Origin: a virus
Reading direction: 5' to 3' (one strand)
DNA: 64,000 bases
Virus record (IMG/VR): IMGVR_UViG_3300027858_000004
Location: 1 to 64,000 of that record
Each line of letters begins with the position of its first letter. The first letter of the stretch is position 1. The notes under the pieces are model-generated. The model saw only the letters and a program-made list of their open reading frames with translations. It had not been told where the DNA came from and searched no databases. A program made the translations under genes and the position numbers. Of the stretch, positions 16,298 through 23,997 are shown piece after piece.

Positions 16298-16389
16298 AAA
16301 TAAAATTAATTTATGGTTTCAATGCACCAAAAATATAGTATTATGGTAATGGTAAGAAAATACTAAAAAAGAGAGTGGGAGAAATGAGA

Positions 16390-16689
16390 ATGAGCAATCT
16401 ACTAGCTATGAAAGATTTATCTTCACAACAATTGGCAATGGTACAATCTGAGGTTAAAGGCAAAGAAAAGTCAAAAGGCATCGCATATGCACTATGGTTC
16501 TTTTTGGGTGCTTTAGGTGGTCACAGATACTATGTTGGCGATATTGGAATGGGTATTACAATGACACTGACACTAGGTGGATTAGGATTTTGGGCATTAA
16601 TTGATGTGTTCTTTATTGGTTCTCGAATTGAAAAGAAAAATGAGGATTTAGAATATAATACAATCCTAAAAGTAAAGGCAATAGCATAG
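16390..16689 (+). CDS. TM2-domain membrane protein, 99 aa
   Basis: ATG 16390, 8 bases after GTGGGAG (upstream GTG 16375 and ATG 16384 are less well placed). Residues about 26-75 form a TM2 domain: a basic KGKEKSKG lead, then two hydrophobic helices joined by the conserved GGHRYYVG turn and ending at ALIDVFFI. TM2 proteins are small membrane proteins of unclear role. The 93-base gap upstream and 100-base gap downstream contain no promoter copy. Confidence 0.85.
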   Translation: MSNLLAMKDLSSQQLAMVQSEVKGKEKSKGIAYALWFFLGALGGHRYYVGDIGMGITMTLTLGGLGFWALIDVFFIGSRIEKKNEDLEYNTILKVKAIA

Positions 16690-16692
16690 CTA

Positions 16693-16708
16693 ACTCGACT
16701 AAGCGAGT
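16693..16708 (+). terminator. small hairpin after TM2 gene
   Basis: ACTCG/CGAGT stem with a 6-base loop just after the stop. Short; a weak terminator at best. Confidence 0.35.
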
Positions 16709-16790
16709 ATAAACAGACATTTAGGCTTAGAGCGTTCCCTGTGAAAACGGGGAGGTTGTAAGACAATATAAAATTAGGGATGTAATAATT

Positions 16791-16886
16791 ATGTCGATTG
16801 AGCTGATAAAGTGTGGCTATTGTGGTGAAGAGGGTAATATAGAAGAAATAGAAAGTCATATTTGTGAAGATGAAGATGTCGAATAA
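16791..16886 (+). CDS. 31-aa zinc-finger-like peptide
   Basis: ATG 16791 with a weak AGGGATG site upstream. The peptide has CGYC near residues 8-11 and HxC near 23-25, a minimal zinc-binding pattern. The upstream 100 bases hold hairpins rather than a gene. Coding status is uncertain. Confidence 0.5.
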   Translation: MSIELIKCGYCGEEGNIEEIESHICEDEDVE

Positions 16887-16911
16887 AATAATAATATTAT
16901 TAAATTAGTTA

Positions 16912-16941
16912 TTGACAAATACACGAGTCATGTGCTATAAT
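16912..16941 (+). promoter_or_regulatory. repeated SPbeta-type promoter, copy 16 (18-base spacer)
   Basis: TTGACA, 18 bases, TATAAT with ATGTGC before the -10; the only copy with an 18-base spacer. Drives the gene at 16988. Confidence 0.83.
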
Positions 16942-16987
16942 TTACTTATAGGTAAAAACAACAAAAAGAAAATGGAGCGTGATTAAA

Positions 16988-17386
16988 TTGACAAAACAAT
17001 ATGTAGTATCATTAGATTCAATGTTCACAGTGAAAGCAAATAGTGAGGAAGAGATTCATGAGATTGCCCTTGCAAAGCTAAAAGAAATTTTGGTGTCGGA
17101 TATGATACAGTTTGCTTGGGAAGAGGATGACATTGAATTTCTAGAAGAAGATGAAGATATGATTAAATTTACAACTGACATTGGAGAAGAAGTAGAATTA
17201 ACAGATGAGCAATTAAGAACAGAAGCAAAAAGCATGATTGAATTTGCTATGAATGAAAAAGATTACACAATTGATGGAATCGATGCGAAAATGATAGCAG
17301 AGGATATTACAGGGATTTTTGGTAAACATGGTTTATCAGATAAAGCTTTGGAGATTATAGAAGAGCAATTGAATAGTTTTAAATAG
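16988..17386 (+). CDS. unknown 132-aa acidic protein
   Basis: TTG 16988 is 10 bases after AATGGAG; the in-frame GTG 16979 is too near. N-terminal strand-turn-strand followed by ANSEEEIHEIA recalls the DpnD-like fold, then a long acidic region. Its stop lies 4 bases before promoter copy 17. Confidence 0.76.
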   Translation: MTKQYVVSLDSMFTVKANSEEEIHEIALAKLKEILVSDMIQFAWEEDDIEFLEEDEDMIKFTTDIGEEVELTDEQLRTEAKSMIEFAMNEKDYTIDGIDAKMIAEDITGIFGKHGLSDKALEIIEEQLNSFK

Positions 17387-17389
17387 ATA

Positions 17390-17418
17390 TTGACAAAAAG
17401 AAATTAATGTGCTATAAT
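17390..17418 (+). promoter_or_regulatory. repeated SPbeta-type promoter, copy 17
   Basis: TTGACA, 17 bases, TATAAT with ATGTGC before the -10. The -35 begins 4 bases after the previous stop. Drives 17464. Confidence 0.85.
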
Positions 17419-17463
17419 TAGTTATAAGTTAATTAAACAAAACAAACAAATGGAGGAATTGAA

Positions 17464-17757
17464 ATGACAACAACTACTGAAACGAATGTACAAGATTTAA
17501 TGGAAGAATGGGAAGTATCGGAAAATGAAGTTAAACAGGTTGCAGAGCATTTTGAAGTATCAGTTGAAGACCTGTGTAGATATCAGGATGAAGATAATTT
17601 AAGATTACATTGTTCTTATGACGATTTCTTCACATGGATGCACGAAGACTCAGATGTTTCATCTCTAATTGAGCTATTGAGAGAAGGCAGCAATGGAATT
17701 AATGAAGAGCAAATTTACACCTTAAGTAATGAACAAGTAGTATTCATGTACCAATAG
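17464..17757 (+). CDS. unknown acidic 97-aa protein
   Basis: ATGGAGGA ribosome binding site. Very acidic. EWEVSENEVKQVAEHFEVSVEDL resembles a small helix-turn-helix-like bundle, but DNA binding is unlikely with such negative charge. Followed by a 9-bp hairpin. Confidence 0.76.
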   Translation: MTTTTETNVQDLMEEWEVSENEVKQVAEHFEVSVEDLCRYQDEDNLRLHCSYDDFFTWMHEDSDVSSLIELLREGSNGINEEQIYTLSNEQVVFMYQ

Positions 17758-17761
17758 TTAC

Positions 17762-17790
17762 TATAACAGATTGCACAAATTAGAGCTGAG
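17762..17790 (+). repeat. TATAACAG...TTAGAGCTG intergenic repeat, diverged copy
   Basis: Begins TATAACAG and ends AATTAGAGCTGAG, like the five copies at 28.6-32.9 kb. Its 3' half also forms the left arm of the hairpin at 17781. Confidence 0.5.
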
Positions 17791-17803
17791 ATTTTCAGCT
17801 CTA
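17781..17803 (+). terminator. 9-bp hairpin
   Basis: TAGAGCTGA pairs with TCAGCTCTA around a 5-base loop, 24 bases after a stop. No U-run; may be a partial terminator or processing site. Confidence 0.55.
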
Positions 17804-17831
17804 CATACATAAAATTGGAGAGTGATTTCAA

Positions 17832-18191
17832 ATGGATAGAACAAAGATGATAGAGAACTTAAATAGACAATTACCGATGGCACTGGCTGAGTTTAATGAG
17901 CATAGTATTATCGATGATTGCTATAGATATATGATTAGCAATGAAATATCTGCCAATTACGATGAAGAGAAAAATACTGATATTATTGTTTCAATAAGCC
18001 TATATTATTTAGAGCCAGAAGGTGTTAAATTAGTAATGACTGGGATTGATGAAGTTGGTGAAGTAGACCTAATCAACAAGGCAGAGCCTACAGAAAAAGG
18101 CTTAGAAATGCTATTGGAACAGTTTAATACAATTGTCTCCAATAAAGAATATATAAGGGAAAATGCTTTAGAAACAGGATTCATGGGGTAG
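17832..18191 (+). CDS. unknown 119-aa protein
   Basis: TTGGAGAG ribosome binding site. Acidic alpha/beta protein, no family recognised. The next gene starts 16 bases later, so the two are probably co-translated. Confidence 0.76.
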   Translation: MDRTKMIENLNRQLPMALAEFNEHSIIDDCYRYMISNEISANYDEEKNTDIIVSISLYYLEPEGVKLVMTGIDEVGEVDLINKAEPTEKGLEMLLEQFNTIVSNKEYIRENALETGFMG

Positions 18192-18206
18192 ATTGGAGAT
18201 TATAAT

Positions 18207-18605
18207 ATGATTAAATATTTAATAAGAAAAGAGAAATATGATATTGAAGATGTTTTATCAAAAACACTTCTCTTTATGGATAGAAGAAAAAGTGACAAGG
18301 AAACAAAAGTAGACTACGATGGAGACCTAATGAAGATGGCATCTGACAGATATAAATGCTTTGTAAGTAGTGGAACAAAATGTGTAACCTGTGGAATCGA
18401 AGGGTCATATTTTGCAAAAGAAAGACATCAAAATGACAACGTGTATCACTTTAATCTGTATGCTTTAGGTGGAAACGGTGAAGAGGTGTTAATGACCAAA
18501 GACCACATTTTTCCTAAAAGCAAGGGTGGAAGAGACGAGGTTGTCAACTACCAAACAATGTGTTCTCCATGTAATAAGGAAAAAGGTGATAAAATAATTT
18601 CATAA
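18207..18605 (+). CDS. HNH endonuclease, 132 aa
   Basis: The C-terminal half is a zinc-bound HNH nuclease domain: CVTCG near residues 58-62, then MTKDHIFPKSKGG near 96-108 holding the catalytic D-H pair, then the second zinc pair CSPC with NxxKGD near 118-128. HNH enzymes nick or cut DNA. In phages they are homing enzymes or packaging nucleases; at this position among small genes it is more likely selfish. The N-terminal 55 residues are basic and may bind DNA. TTGGAGAT ribosome binding site. Confidence 0.85.
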   Translation: MIKYLIRKEKYDIEDVLSKTLLFMDRRKSDKETKVDYDGDLMKMASDRYKCFVSSGTKCVTCGIEGSYFAKERHQNDNVYHFNLYALGGNGEEVLMTKDHIFPKSKGGRDEVVNYQTMCSPCNKEKGDKIIS

Positions 18606-18613
18606 AATAGTTA

Positions 18614-18642
18614 TTGACATATAGAGTAATATGTGCTATAAT
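18614..18642 (+). promoter_or_regulatory. repeated SPbeta-type promoter, copy 18
   Basis: TAGTTATTGACA, 17-base spacer, TGTGCTATAAT. Drives the genes from 18709 to about 20696. Confidence 0.88.
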
Positions 18643-18708
18643 TTAGTTATAGGTAAGAAGCACTCTAAAATGTATAATAAGATTAAGGTTGAAATGGGAG
18701 GAATTGTA

Positions 18709-19167
18709 TTGATAATTACTAAAGAAGAAATGATTAAAAAGTACGCTTCAAACGAATTTGAGAAAAACTATATTGCAGAATTAGGTGATGAAGTTTATGA
18801 GCAAGTAGCCGATACAATTGATTTTATGGAAGGTGACGGAAACTATGAAAACATATCATTTAATGAAATTTTAGAACAGGCATTAGTGGTTTGCGTTCAT
18901 ACTTATGATTTTGTTACATTCAATTTGATTGAAGAAAAGCTCCCCAATGCAAGTTACACTGTTTTACATTACAAAGAAGCGAAAAGTGATTGGGATATTA
19001 AAATGGACAACAAAGGTGATGTCTCTGTCGCTATTAGTATGTCAGATGAACACTATATAATTATGTCATTGCTTGAAACACTGGAAGAACTCACAGATTA
19101 CATGTTTGAACAGGGTGTGGCTAATAATGTTACCTTTGTAAATAATACAACTGGTGCAACCTATTGA
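18709..19167 (+). CDS. unknown acidic 152-aa protein
   Basis: TTG 18709 is 7 bases after GGGAGG; the frame open back to 18631 starts in the promoter. Acidic, mixed alpha/beta, no family recognised. It heads an operon with the nucleotidyltransferase at 19231. Confidence 0.74.
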   Translation: MIITKEEMIKKYASNEFEKNYIAELGDEVYEQVADTIDFMEGDGNYENISFNEILEQALVVCVHTYDFVTFNLIEEKLPNASYTVLHYKEAKSDWDIKMDNKGDVSVAISMSDEHYIIMSLLETLEELTDYMFEQGVANNVTFVNNTTGATY

Positions 19168-19230
19168 TATTAATAATGTTCTAATTTTATCACGAAAAAT
19201 GATAATATAAAATCAAAGGGGTCGTTGTAA

Positions 19231-19557
19231 ATGTTAGATATGCAACTAGTTAAATTAGATATTAAAAGAAAGTTTAATGAGTTAAAAAAGTACAATCCAG
19301 AAATATCAGATTTAACAATCACTAAAATAAATGTAGTAGGTAGTTACAATACAGAAAAGTATAAAGAAGGTAAAAGCGATATTGATTTTCAATTAATTAC
19401 AGATAATGAGCTACCTAGTTGGGCAGATATAAATAGTATTGTTGATTATATAAATAGTGAACTAATTGATAAATATGGGGAATGTGAAAAAGGAAATCTA
19501 ATTGATGTGGTAGCAATAAACAATACCTTCTTAGATGGTGAAGTATTTAAAGCGTGA
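19231..19557 (+). CDS. minimal nucleotidyltransferase (pol-beta superfamily), 108 aa
   Basis: Residues about 33-55 read VVGSY then, after a short insert, KSDIDFQLI: the GS motif followed by DxD of the polymerase-beta nucleotidyltransferase fold. The two metal-binding Asp are present. Such minimal enzymes (MNT) AMPylate partner proteins in HEPN-MNT toxin-antitoxin pairs, or tRNA. No HEPN gene is adjacent here. AAGGGG ribosome binding site. Function in the phage unknown. Confidence 0.72.
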   Translation: MLDMQLVKLDIKRKFNELKKYNPEISDLTITKINVVGSYNTEKYKEGKSDIDFQLITDNELPSWADINSIVDYINSELIDKYGECEKGNLIDVVAINNTFLDGEVFKA

Positions 19558-19594
19558 TAAAATGTTGATTTTAACTTAAAAGGAGGTACTACAT

Positions 19595-19774
19595 ATGACA
19601 ATAAGAGTAACTGAAGAGCAATATAAAGTTATTCAAGAATTATCTAATACAGAAGAATGGTTAAAGATGATGTTAGATATAAAAGTAGGATACTTTAAAA
19701 CGTCTGAATTAGTTAAAGCTTATAGAATAAAAAAATTAGAAGTTGCTAAAGAAGGAGAAAACACTCATATTTAA
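19595..19774 (+). CDS. unknown 59-aa helical protein
   Basis: Strong AAGGAGG site. All-helical and basic at the C-terminus; it could be a small DNA- or protein-binding helix bundle. Situated directly after the nucleotidyltransferase gene. Confidence 0.7.
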   Translation: MTIRVTEEQYKVIQELSNTEEWLKMMLDIKVGYFKTSELVKAYRIKKLEVAKEGENTHI

Positions 19775-19798
19775 ATAGAAATAAAAGGAGGAAATAAA

Positions 19799-20110
19799 TT
19801 GTATATTATAAAAGTAAGTCAAAGCATGGATATTCCATTAATTTTCCGTTCTAATGCTGGATATACCGAAGTAGAAACACTTCCAGAAGCAATTGAAGTT
19901 TATACGGACTTAATTAATAAGTATCCTAATTCCTTAGATATTAAAATTTTTGAGTCAAGTGAAGTGGTTATGTCTAATGAAATAAAAGATGAAGCAATCA
20001 AACGTAAAGAAAAAGAGTATGATTTATTTATGAGGTTGAAAGAAATAGGATTGAGTGAAATATCTTATGTTGACATTAAAGATTTAAACGAGAAAATCTA
20101 TAGTGTATAA
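19799..20110 (+). CDS. unknown 103-aa protein
   Basis: TTG start 8 bases after AGGAGG. N-terminal strand-helix and a Lys/Glu-rich C-terminal helix; no family recognised. Confidence 0.74.
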   Translation: MYIIKVSQSMDIPLIFRSNAGYTEVETLPEAIEVYTDLINKYPNSLDIKIFESSEVVMSNEIKDEAIKRKEKEYDLFMRLKEIGLSEISYVDIKDLNEKIYSV

Positions 20111-20149
20111 TTGAGATAAAATCTATCTTTCATTAAGGGGGGAATATGT

Positions 20150-20335
20150 ATGGAAGAAAAATATAGAATAAAATACAAGAATCTCAAGACAGGTAAAAAT
20201 TTTGATATCAAGTGTATAGAAAAGGTTTATCAAACAATACGAAAAATGGAGAAAAAAGGCGAAGCAATAATAGACTATGATGAAAGAAGCAAACGTTTTG
20301 AAAGTTTACTCAATAAAGATTTAGAGATAAAATGA
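20150..20335 (+). CDS. unknown 61-aa basic protein
   Basis: AAGGGGGG ribosome binding site. Lys-rich, mixed strand and helix; may bind nucleic acid. No family recognised. Confidence 0.7.
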   Translation: MEEKYRIKYKNLKTGKNFDIKCIEKVYQTIRKMEKKGEAIIDYDERSKRFESLLNKDLEIK

Positions 20336-20417
20336 GCATATTATAAAAAAGATTAGACACTTTTGCTTCAGTATACTAGAATGGAAGGAGGAATAATAAG
20401 GAAAGGGAAGAAAGAAT

Positions 20418-20696
20418 ATGAAATACGATACTAACATAAATAAGAATAACAATAGCAAGTCTTTTAAATATGACACCAATATTAACAGAATGACCAATAG
20501 CACTAAGAAGAAAGATGAATTTAGTACTAAGGGCGCTTTAATTTTTATCGGAGTAGCTCTTCTTATAGTCTTCATTGTTACTTCATTCAATAGCTCTCCA
20601 TCTTACTATGATAGTAATGATTATGACAGAGATGGAGACTACGATTTAGATGATGGTGTAAAATACTTGGAAGATAGCATTAACAGTCAAAAATAA
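20418..20696 (+). CDS. 92-aa single-pass membrane protein
   Basis: AAAGGGAAG ribosome binding site. Polar Asn/Lys-rich N-terminal 35 residues, one transmembrane helix (about residues 37-56), then an Asp/Tyr-rich C-terminal tail. By the positive-inside rule the N-terminus is cytoplasmic and the acidic tail outside. Confidence 0.75.
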   Translation: MKYDTNINKNNNSKSFKYDTNINRMTNSTKKKDEFSTKGALIFIGVALLIVFIVTSFNSSPSYYDSNDYDRDGDYDLDDGVKYLEDSINSQK

Positions 20697-20704
20697 ATAT
20701 ACGA

Positions 20705-20730
20705 GTGTCTATTGGAGTTTCAGTAGACAT
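20705..20730 (+). terminator. 7-bp hairpin
   Basis: GTGTCTA/TAGACAT stem with a 12-base loop between a stop codon and promoter copy 19. Confidence 0.45.
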
Positions 20731-20747
20731 TTAACGAAAACTACATA

Positions 20748-20776
20748 TTGACAAATAAATGGCGATATGCTATACT
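20748..20776 (+). promoter_or_regulatory. repeated SPbeta-type promoter, copy 19 (TATACT type)
   Basis: TTGACA, 17 bases, TATACT with TATGC before the -10. Drives 20811-21787. Confidence 0.8.
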
Positions 20777-20810
20777 ATATTTAGAGTTAAGAAAAGGGAG
20801 ATGGATGAAT

Positions 20811-21254
20811 ATGAATCAACAATTGAGTATCTACCAATTAGAACGTGTAACTTCTCTTATTGAAAAACACCTAGAAGGATTGAGTGAGTGGACTAGTGGA
20901 GAACATGATGAAGAGTATCGTGAGTACAGTGAAATTAACAAGACATTGAATGAGCTTATGAGTGTTAAGATTTCAGTAAATAAAAAAGATGTAGTGGAAA
21001 TACATGGCTATGTAGACCAATTAATAAGTAACGATAACGGTGAATTTGATATTTTTGGAAGTTCTTATCTATTGGTTCCTAGAGAGTGGGCTTTGAACGT
21101 GGTAATAGAACAAGGCTTCAAAGATTTAGAAGATTTCTTTTCTAGTTACAATTATGATGATACAATGGATTTGATTGACCTAGCAATTCAAGATGGTGTA
21201 TTACTGGGGACAGGAACTGGCTTACAACCACATCTTTTAGACGGAGGTAAATAA
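20811..21254 (+). CDS. unknown 147-aa acidic protein
   Basis: ATG 20811 is 10 bases after GGGAG; ATG 20805 is too near. Mostly helical, acidic. It abuts the next gene (stop at 21254, ATG at 21255), which implies translational coupling. No family recognised. Confidence 0.76.
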   Translation: MNQQLSIYQLERVTSLIEKHLEGLSEWTSGEHDEEYREYSEINKTLNELMSVKISVNKKDVVEIHGYVDQLISNDNGEFDIFGSSYLLVPREWALNVVIEQGFKDLEDFFSSYNYDDTMDLIDLAIQDGVLLGTGTGLQPHLLDGGK

Positions 21255-21569
21255 ATGACACAGTGGAATTACAAAATAAACGGTGAAAGATTAAGAGAGG
21301 CAACACAAAAAGACGATGAGTGGGAAACATTGGTAGAATTAGATAAAGTGTTAAAGTCTTTTGCTCCAAAGATTAAAGATGAATACATGGCACAAGATTT
21401 TGAAGAGTTAATTGAAATAGTCGATAGTGAAGTTTTAGAGGGTAAGGATGCAATAGAGCAATTCTTAGAAGAGGAAGATGCACAAGAAGACCTACAGGAG
21501 CTTGTAAACGACAGACTTTCAGAGTTCTATGACTTATGTGATGGATGGCGAGTATGGATAACATTATAG
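21255..21569 (+). CDS. unknown 104-aa acidic helical protein
   Basis: Its ribosome binding site GGAGGT lies inside the end of the upstream gene. Strongly acidic all-helical protein, ending near a Trp-rich tail. It overlaps the next gene start. Confidence 0.76.
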   Translation: MTQWNYKINGERLREATQKDDEWETLVELDKVLKSFAPKIKDEYMAQDFEELIEIVDSEVLEGKDAIEQFLEEEDAQEDLQELVNDRLSEFYDLCDGWRVWITL

Positions 21570-21787
21570 TCTTTATATTATCATTTTTAAAAAGCTTGTT
21601 TACCACTAGTTTAATAGGAACATTGATTAATTTCATTTTGGCGACATATCTCTATAGAAGAGGAATTAAAAAACATGACACCAATCCTAATAGTCTAAGT
21701 GTGTTTATCCCTTCAATGTGTTTATTGTTCTTTACTGGGATTGTAGGGGTAATATTAGCTATAATTGTTTACAAAGATATAAATTAA
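21554..21787 (+). CDS. 77-aa integral membrane protein
   Basis: ATG 21554 (ATG 21545 also possible) overlaps the end of the upstream gene. Two hydrophobic segments, about residues 3-32 and 50-74, joined by a short basic and polar loop. Role unknown. Its stop is 4 bases from promoter copy 20. Confidence 0.72.
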   Translation: MDNIIVFILSFLKSLFTTSLIGTLINFILATYLYRRGIKKHDTNPNSLSVFIPSMCLLFFTGIVGVILAIIVYKDIN

Positions 21788-21790
21788 GTA

Positions 21791-21819
21791 TTGACAAATA
21801 TTAATGTTTGTGCTATAAT
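21791..21819 (+). promoter_or_regulatory. repeated SPbeta-type promoter, copy 20
   Basis: TTGACA, 17 bases, TATAAT with TTGTGC before the -10. Drives the gene at 21856. Confidence 0.86.
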
Positions 21820-21855
21820 TTACTTATAAGCTTAAGAGGAAGAGAGATGATATAA

Positions 21856-22545
21856 ATGGAACTATCAAAAAACAACAATAATAGTAAAGTCTTAGAGGAG
21901 TGGGACACAGAGCCGAATGAGCTAAGATTTGAGCATAATGGTCTGAAGTGTCTTGTTCTTAGAATGGAACAATTGGGACATTTATGTGGGTATGTAGGAA
22001 TTAAAGAATATCCAGTAGACTTTGATGAATATTCAATAGATGTTCATGGTGGAGTCACTTATGAGTCTACAGTTGAAAATTCTTTTGGTGTTATGAAAGA
22101 TTACTTTGAAGACTGTAAACATGTTATTGGATTCGATGCGGCTCATTATATGGATATATCTCCAAAGATGGAGACAATGTTAAATAAGCATCTATATGGT
22201 GGAACATACAAGAATATGGCATATATGAAAGAAGAGACGATTAAACTTGCAGAACAATTAGCGAGAACTGAATCTGAATTTGTAAAAACCTTTAAAAACT
22301 GGAAGGGTGACTTAAACAGTTATTTACAGGTTGGAGACATTGTTGATGATGAGTTGCGCAATCACTTTATTAATGTTCTTCCTCCAATCACACACACAAG
22401 CAACTTAATTCAAATGGGAGAGCCTTATAATCATATTAATGGTGAAGCCATTTTTAGCACTTTGGAACGTGTGGGGGTAGAGTCAAACTGGGTTTATCGT
22501 GGAAATTGCTTTAAAGGAAGTACAGTCGATTACACAGATAAATAA
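21856..22545 (+). CDS. conserved phage protein, 229 aa (CGYVGI / IDVHGGVTY family)
   Basis: Conserved segments include NGLKCLVLRM, HLCGYVGI (about residues 43-50), IDVHGGVTYES (about 61-71) and IGFDAAHYMDISP (about 92-104). These mark a large uncharacterised family in phages and plasmids. Single cytoplasmic domain; biochemical role unknown. AAGAGAGATG ribosome binding region. Own promoter and terminator. Confidence 0.84.
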   Translation: MELSKNNNNSKVLEEWDTEPNELRFEHNGLKCLVLRMEQLGHLCGYVGIKEYPVDFDEYSIDVHGGVTYESTVENSFGVMKDYFEDCKHVIGFDAAHYMDISPKMETMLNKHLYGGTYKNMAYMKEETIKLAEQLARTESEFVKTFKNWKGDLNSYLQVGDIVDDELRNHFINVLPPITHTSNLIQMGEPYNHINGEAIFSTLERVGVESNWVYRGNCFKGSTVDYTDK

Positions 22546-22564
22546 GAGATTAAATTCTCTTATT
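22541..22564 (+). terminator. 9-bp AT-rich hairpin terminator
   Basis: AATAAGAGA/TCTCTTATT with a 6-base loop overlapping the stop codon, followed by TATTCTTAAG. Confidence 0.6.
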
Positions 22565-22581
22565 TATTCTTAAGATAGTTA

Positions 22582-22610
22582 TTGACAAGTATTGGTTAAT
22601 GTGCTATAAT
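22582..22610 (+). promoter_or_regulatory. repeated SPbeta-type promoter, copy 21
   Basis: TAGTTATTGACA, 17-base spacer, TGTGCTATAAT. Drives the gene at 22652. Confidence 0.88.
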
Positions 22611-22651
22611 TAATTTATAAGTAAGAAACAAATGAAACGGAGATGGTAAGA

Positions 22652-22972
22652 GTGAAAGAAAAAATTGAAATATACAGTAACGCAGATTTCAGAAAAATAG
22701 TTGCAGACTTTCTTACAGATAAAACAGATGGGGGTGCTGACGATGGCATAGTAAGAGAGACATTTAAGCTGATTGACATAGTTAAAGAAAAAATAAATCT
22801 TGGAGAAAGTAATATTATTCTTGAAGATATGAATGTATGGTGTGGAACATCTGATGTCGTTGATGCTATGCTAGAGCTATATGATTACAAGTGGTCTGAA
22901 AAACTATCAAAAGTCGATGACTATATACACGTTTATGTAAAGAAAGAAGAAGTTGACTCGCTATTTGAATAA
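22652..22972 (+). CDS. unknown 106-aa protein
   Basis: GTG 22652 is 9 bases after CGGAG; an ATG at 22643 overlaps the ribosome binding site. Charged alpha/beta protein; no family recognised. Stop lies 7 bases before promoter copy 22. Confidence 0.74.
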   Translation: MKEKIEIYSNADFRKIVADFLTDKTDGGADDGIVRETFKLIDIVKEKINLGESNIILEDMNVWCGTSDVVDAMLELYDYKWSEKLSKVDDYIHVYVKKEEVDSLFE

Positions 22973-22979
22973 ATACTTA

Positions 22980-23008
22980 TTGACAAAACAATAGTAATGT
23001 GCTATAAT
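22980..23008 (+). promoter_or_regulatory. repeated SPbeta-type promoter, copy 22
   Basis: TTGACA, 17 bases, TATAAT with ATGTGC before the -10. Unlike the others it is followed by a long structured leader (about 130 bases) before the gene at 23146. Confidence 0.85.
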
Positions 23009-23055
23009 TAAGTTGTAGGTAAACCGATAAAAGTATAATATTATTTGAAGAAAAG

Positions 23056-23123
23056 GACAACTTTCATTGTTGTCGCAAGCTCATATTGAGACTATGCATT
23101 TGCGAGAGCAATGAAGTGAGCTT
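23056..23123 (+). ncRNA. structured 5' leader or small RNA
   Basis: Between promoter copy 22 and the GTG at 23146 the transcript can fold into a GACAAC/GTTGTC hairpin (23056-23074). A second stem, AAGCTCA/TGAGCTT (23077-23083 with 23117-23123), encloses a GAGA-capped hairpin (CATTTGC/GCAATG, one bulge). Other promoters here have leaders of only 30-50 bases. It may be a cis-regulatory leader; no known riboswitch class was recognised. Confidence 0.45.
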
Positions 23124-23145
23124 AAAAAAAGTGGGGGTGCAACAA

Positions 23146-23343
23146 GTGATTGAGATAGAAGATGACTTTGTTTATATTCATAAGATGGAATTAGATGATT
23201 TAAAAAGAGGAAAGCTATGTTTTGCATACTTGCAAGCAGAAGGAAAAAGCGAAGATTTTAATATAATACAATCATCATCATTAAGCTTTTTGTTTAAAAT
23301 AGATGAGAATAAATATGAAGTGGTAATTAATAATTCAATATAA
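23146..23343 (+). CDS. unknown 65-aa protein
   Basis: GTG 23146 follows GTGGGGGTG at 8 bases. The frame is open to 23086 but that part lies in the structured leader. Small acidic beta-rich protein, no family recognised. Confidence 0.68.
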   Translation: MIEIEDDFVYIHKMELDDLKRGKLCFAYLQAEGKSEDFNIIQSSSLSFLFKIDENKYEVVINNSI

Positions 23344-23371
23344 AGTGTTATAACAATATTATAAATAGATA

Positions 23372-23400
23372 TTGACAAATTAAGTGAAATGTGTTATACT
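23372..23400 (+). promoter_or_regulatory. repeated SPbeta-type promoter, copy 23 (TATACT type)
   Basis: TTGACA, 17 bases, TATACT with TGTGT before the -10, then TTAGTTAGTAGTAAGG. Drives ardA at 23425. Confidence 0.83.
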
Positions 23401-23424
23401 TAGTTAGTAGTAAGGAGAGACAAC

Positions 23425-23997
23425 ATGAAAGCTTATCTTATCAACTTAGGGAAGTACAACGAAGGTGAGAGCATAGGTAATTGGCTCACGTTACCATATG
23501 AAGAAGAGGAATTGGAAAGCATTCTAATTCAAATCAAAGTCGCCACCATGACAGATGGTAAATTTTCTTTCGGCTATATAGAGAGAAATCAGATATATGA
23601 AGAGTTTGCCATTCATGGTTTTGAATCCGACAATGGAATTGAACTAGAAATATCAGAGTATGAAAGAATAGAAAGAGTCAATAACATCACAAAAGAAATT
23701 GTTACATTGGAAATAGAAGAATTAGAAATACTAAAGGCTTTCATCGGACTATATAATAACAATCTTGATAATGTGGAGATGGGGATTGAAGTAGTCCAAG
23801 AGAATAAGTACATTATATATCATGATTGCAATAATCCAAAGGATTTAGGATACACCTACATGCTTGTTACAAATCAACTAGATGGATTAAGCAATGAAGT
23901 TAAAAAGTATGTGGACTTTAAAAAGATTGGCAGTGACATTATGGAAGGTGGAACCTTTGTTCAAATGGAGAGTAAGTATATAGAGTTTATTCATTAA
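23425..23997 (+). CDS. ardA: ArdA-like antirestriction protein
   Basis: The 190-aa product opens with a strand reading YLINLGKYNEGESIGNW, the signature N-terminus of ArdA. It continues with YEEFAIHGFE (near residue 54; YEEYAIHDYE in relatives) and ends with a VDFKKIGSDI segment and EGGTFVQ, as in Gram-positive ArdA. ArdA is an acidic DNA mimic that binds and inhibits type I restriction enzymes. It is slightly longer than the usual 165 residues. Start ATG after AAGGAGAG; own promoter (copy 23) and a 12-bp terminator stem spanning its stop codon. Confidence 0.88.
   Translation: MKAYLINLGKYNEGESIGNWLTLPYEEEELESILIQIKVATMTDGKFSFGYIERNQIYEEFAIHGFESDNGIELEISEYERIERVNNITKEIVTLEIEELEILKAFIGLYNNNLDNVEMGIEVVQENKYIIYHDCNNPKDLGYTYMLVTNQLDGLSNEVKKYVDFKKIGSDIMEGGTFVQMESKYIEFIH

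Noticed and set aside
9184-18640. ORFs beginning MCYN (9184, 13995, 15872, 18631)
   Set aside because: The ATG is created by the promoter spacer and -10 (ATGTGCTATAAT), so it lies at or before the transcription start. The true start is the next codon after a ribosome binding site.
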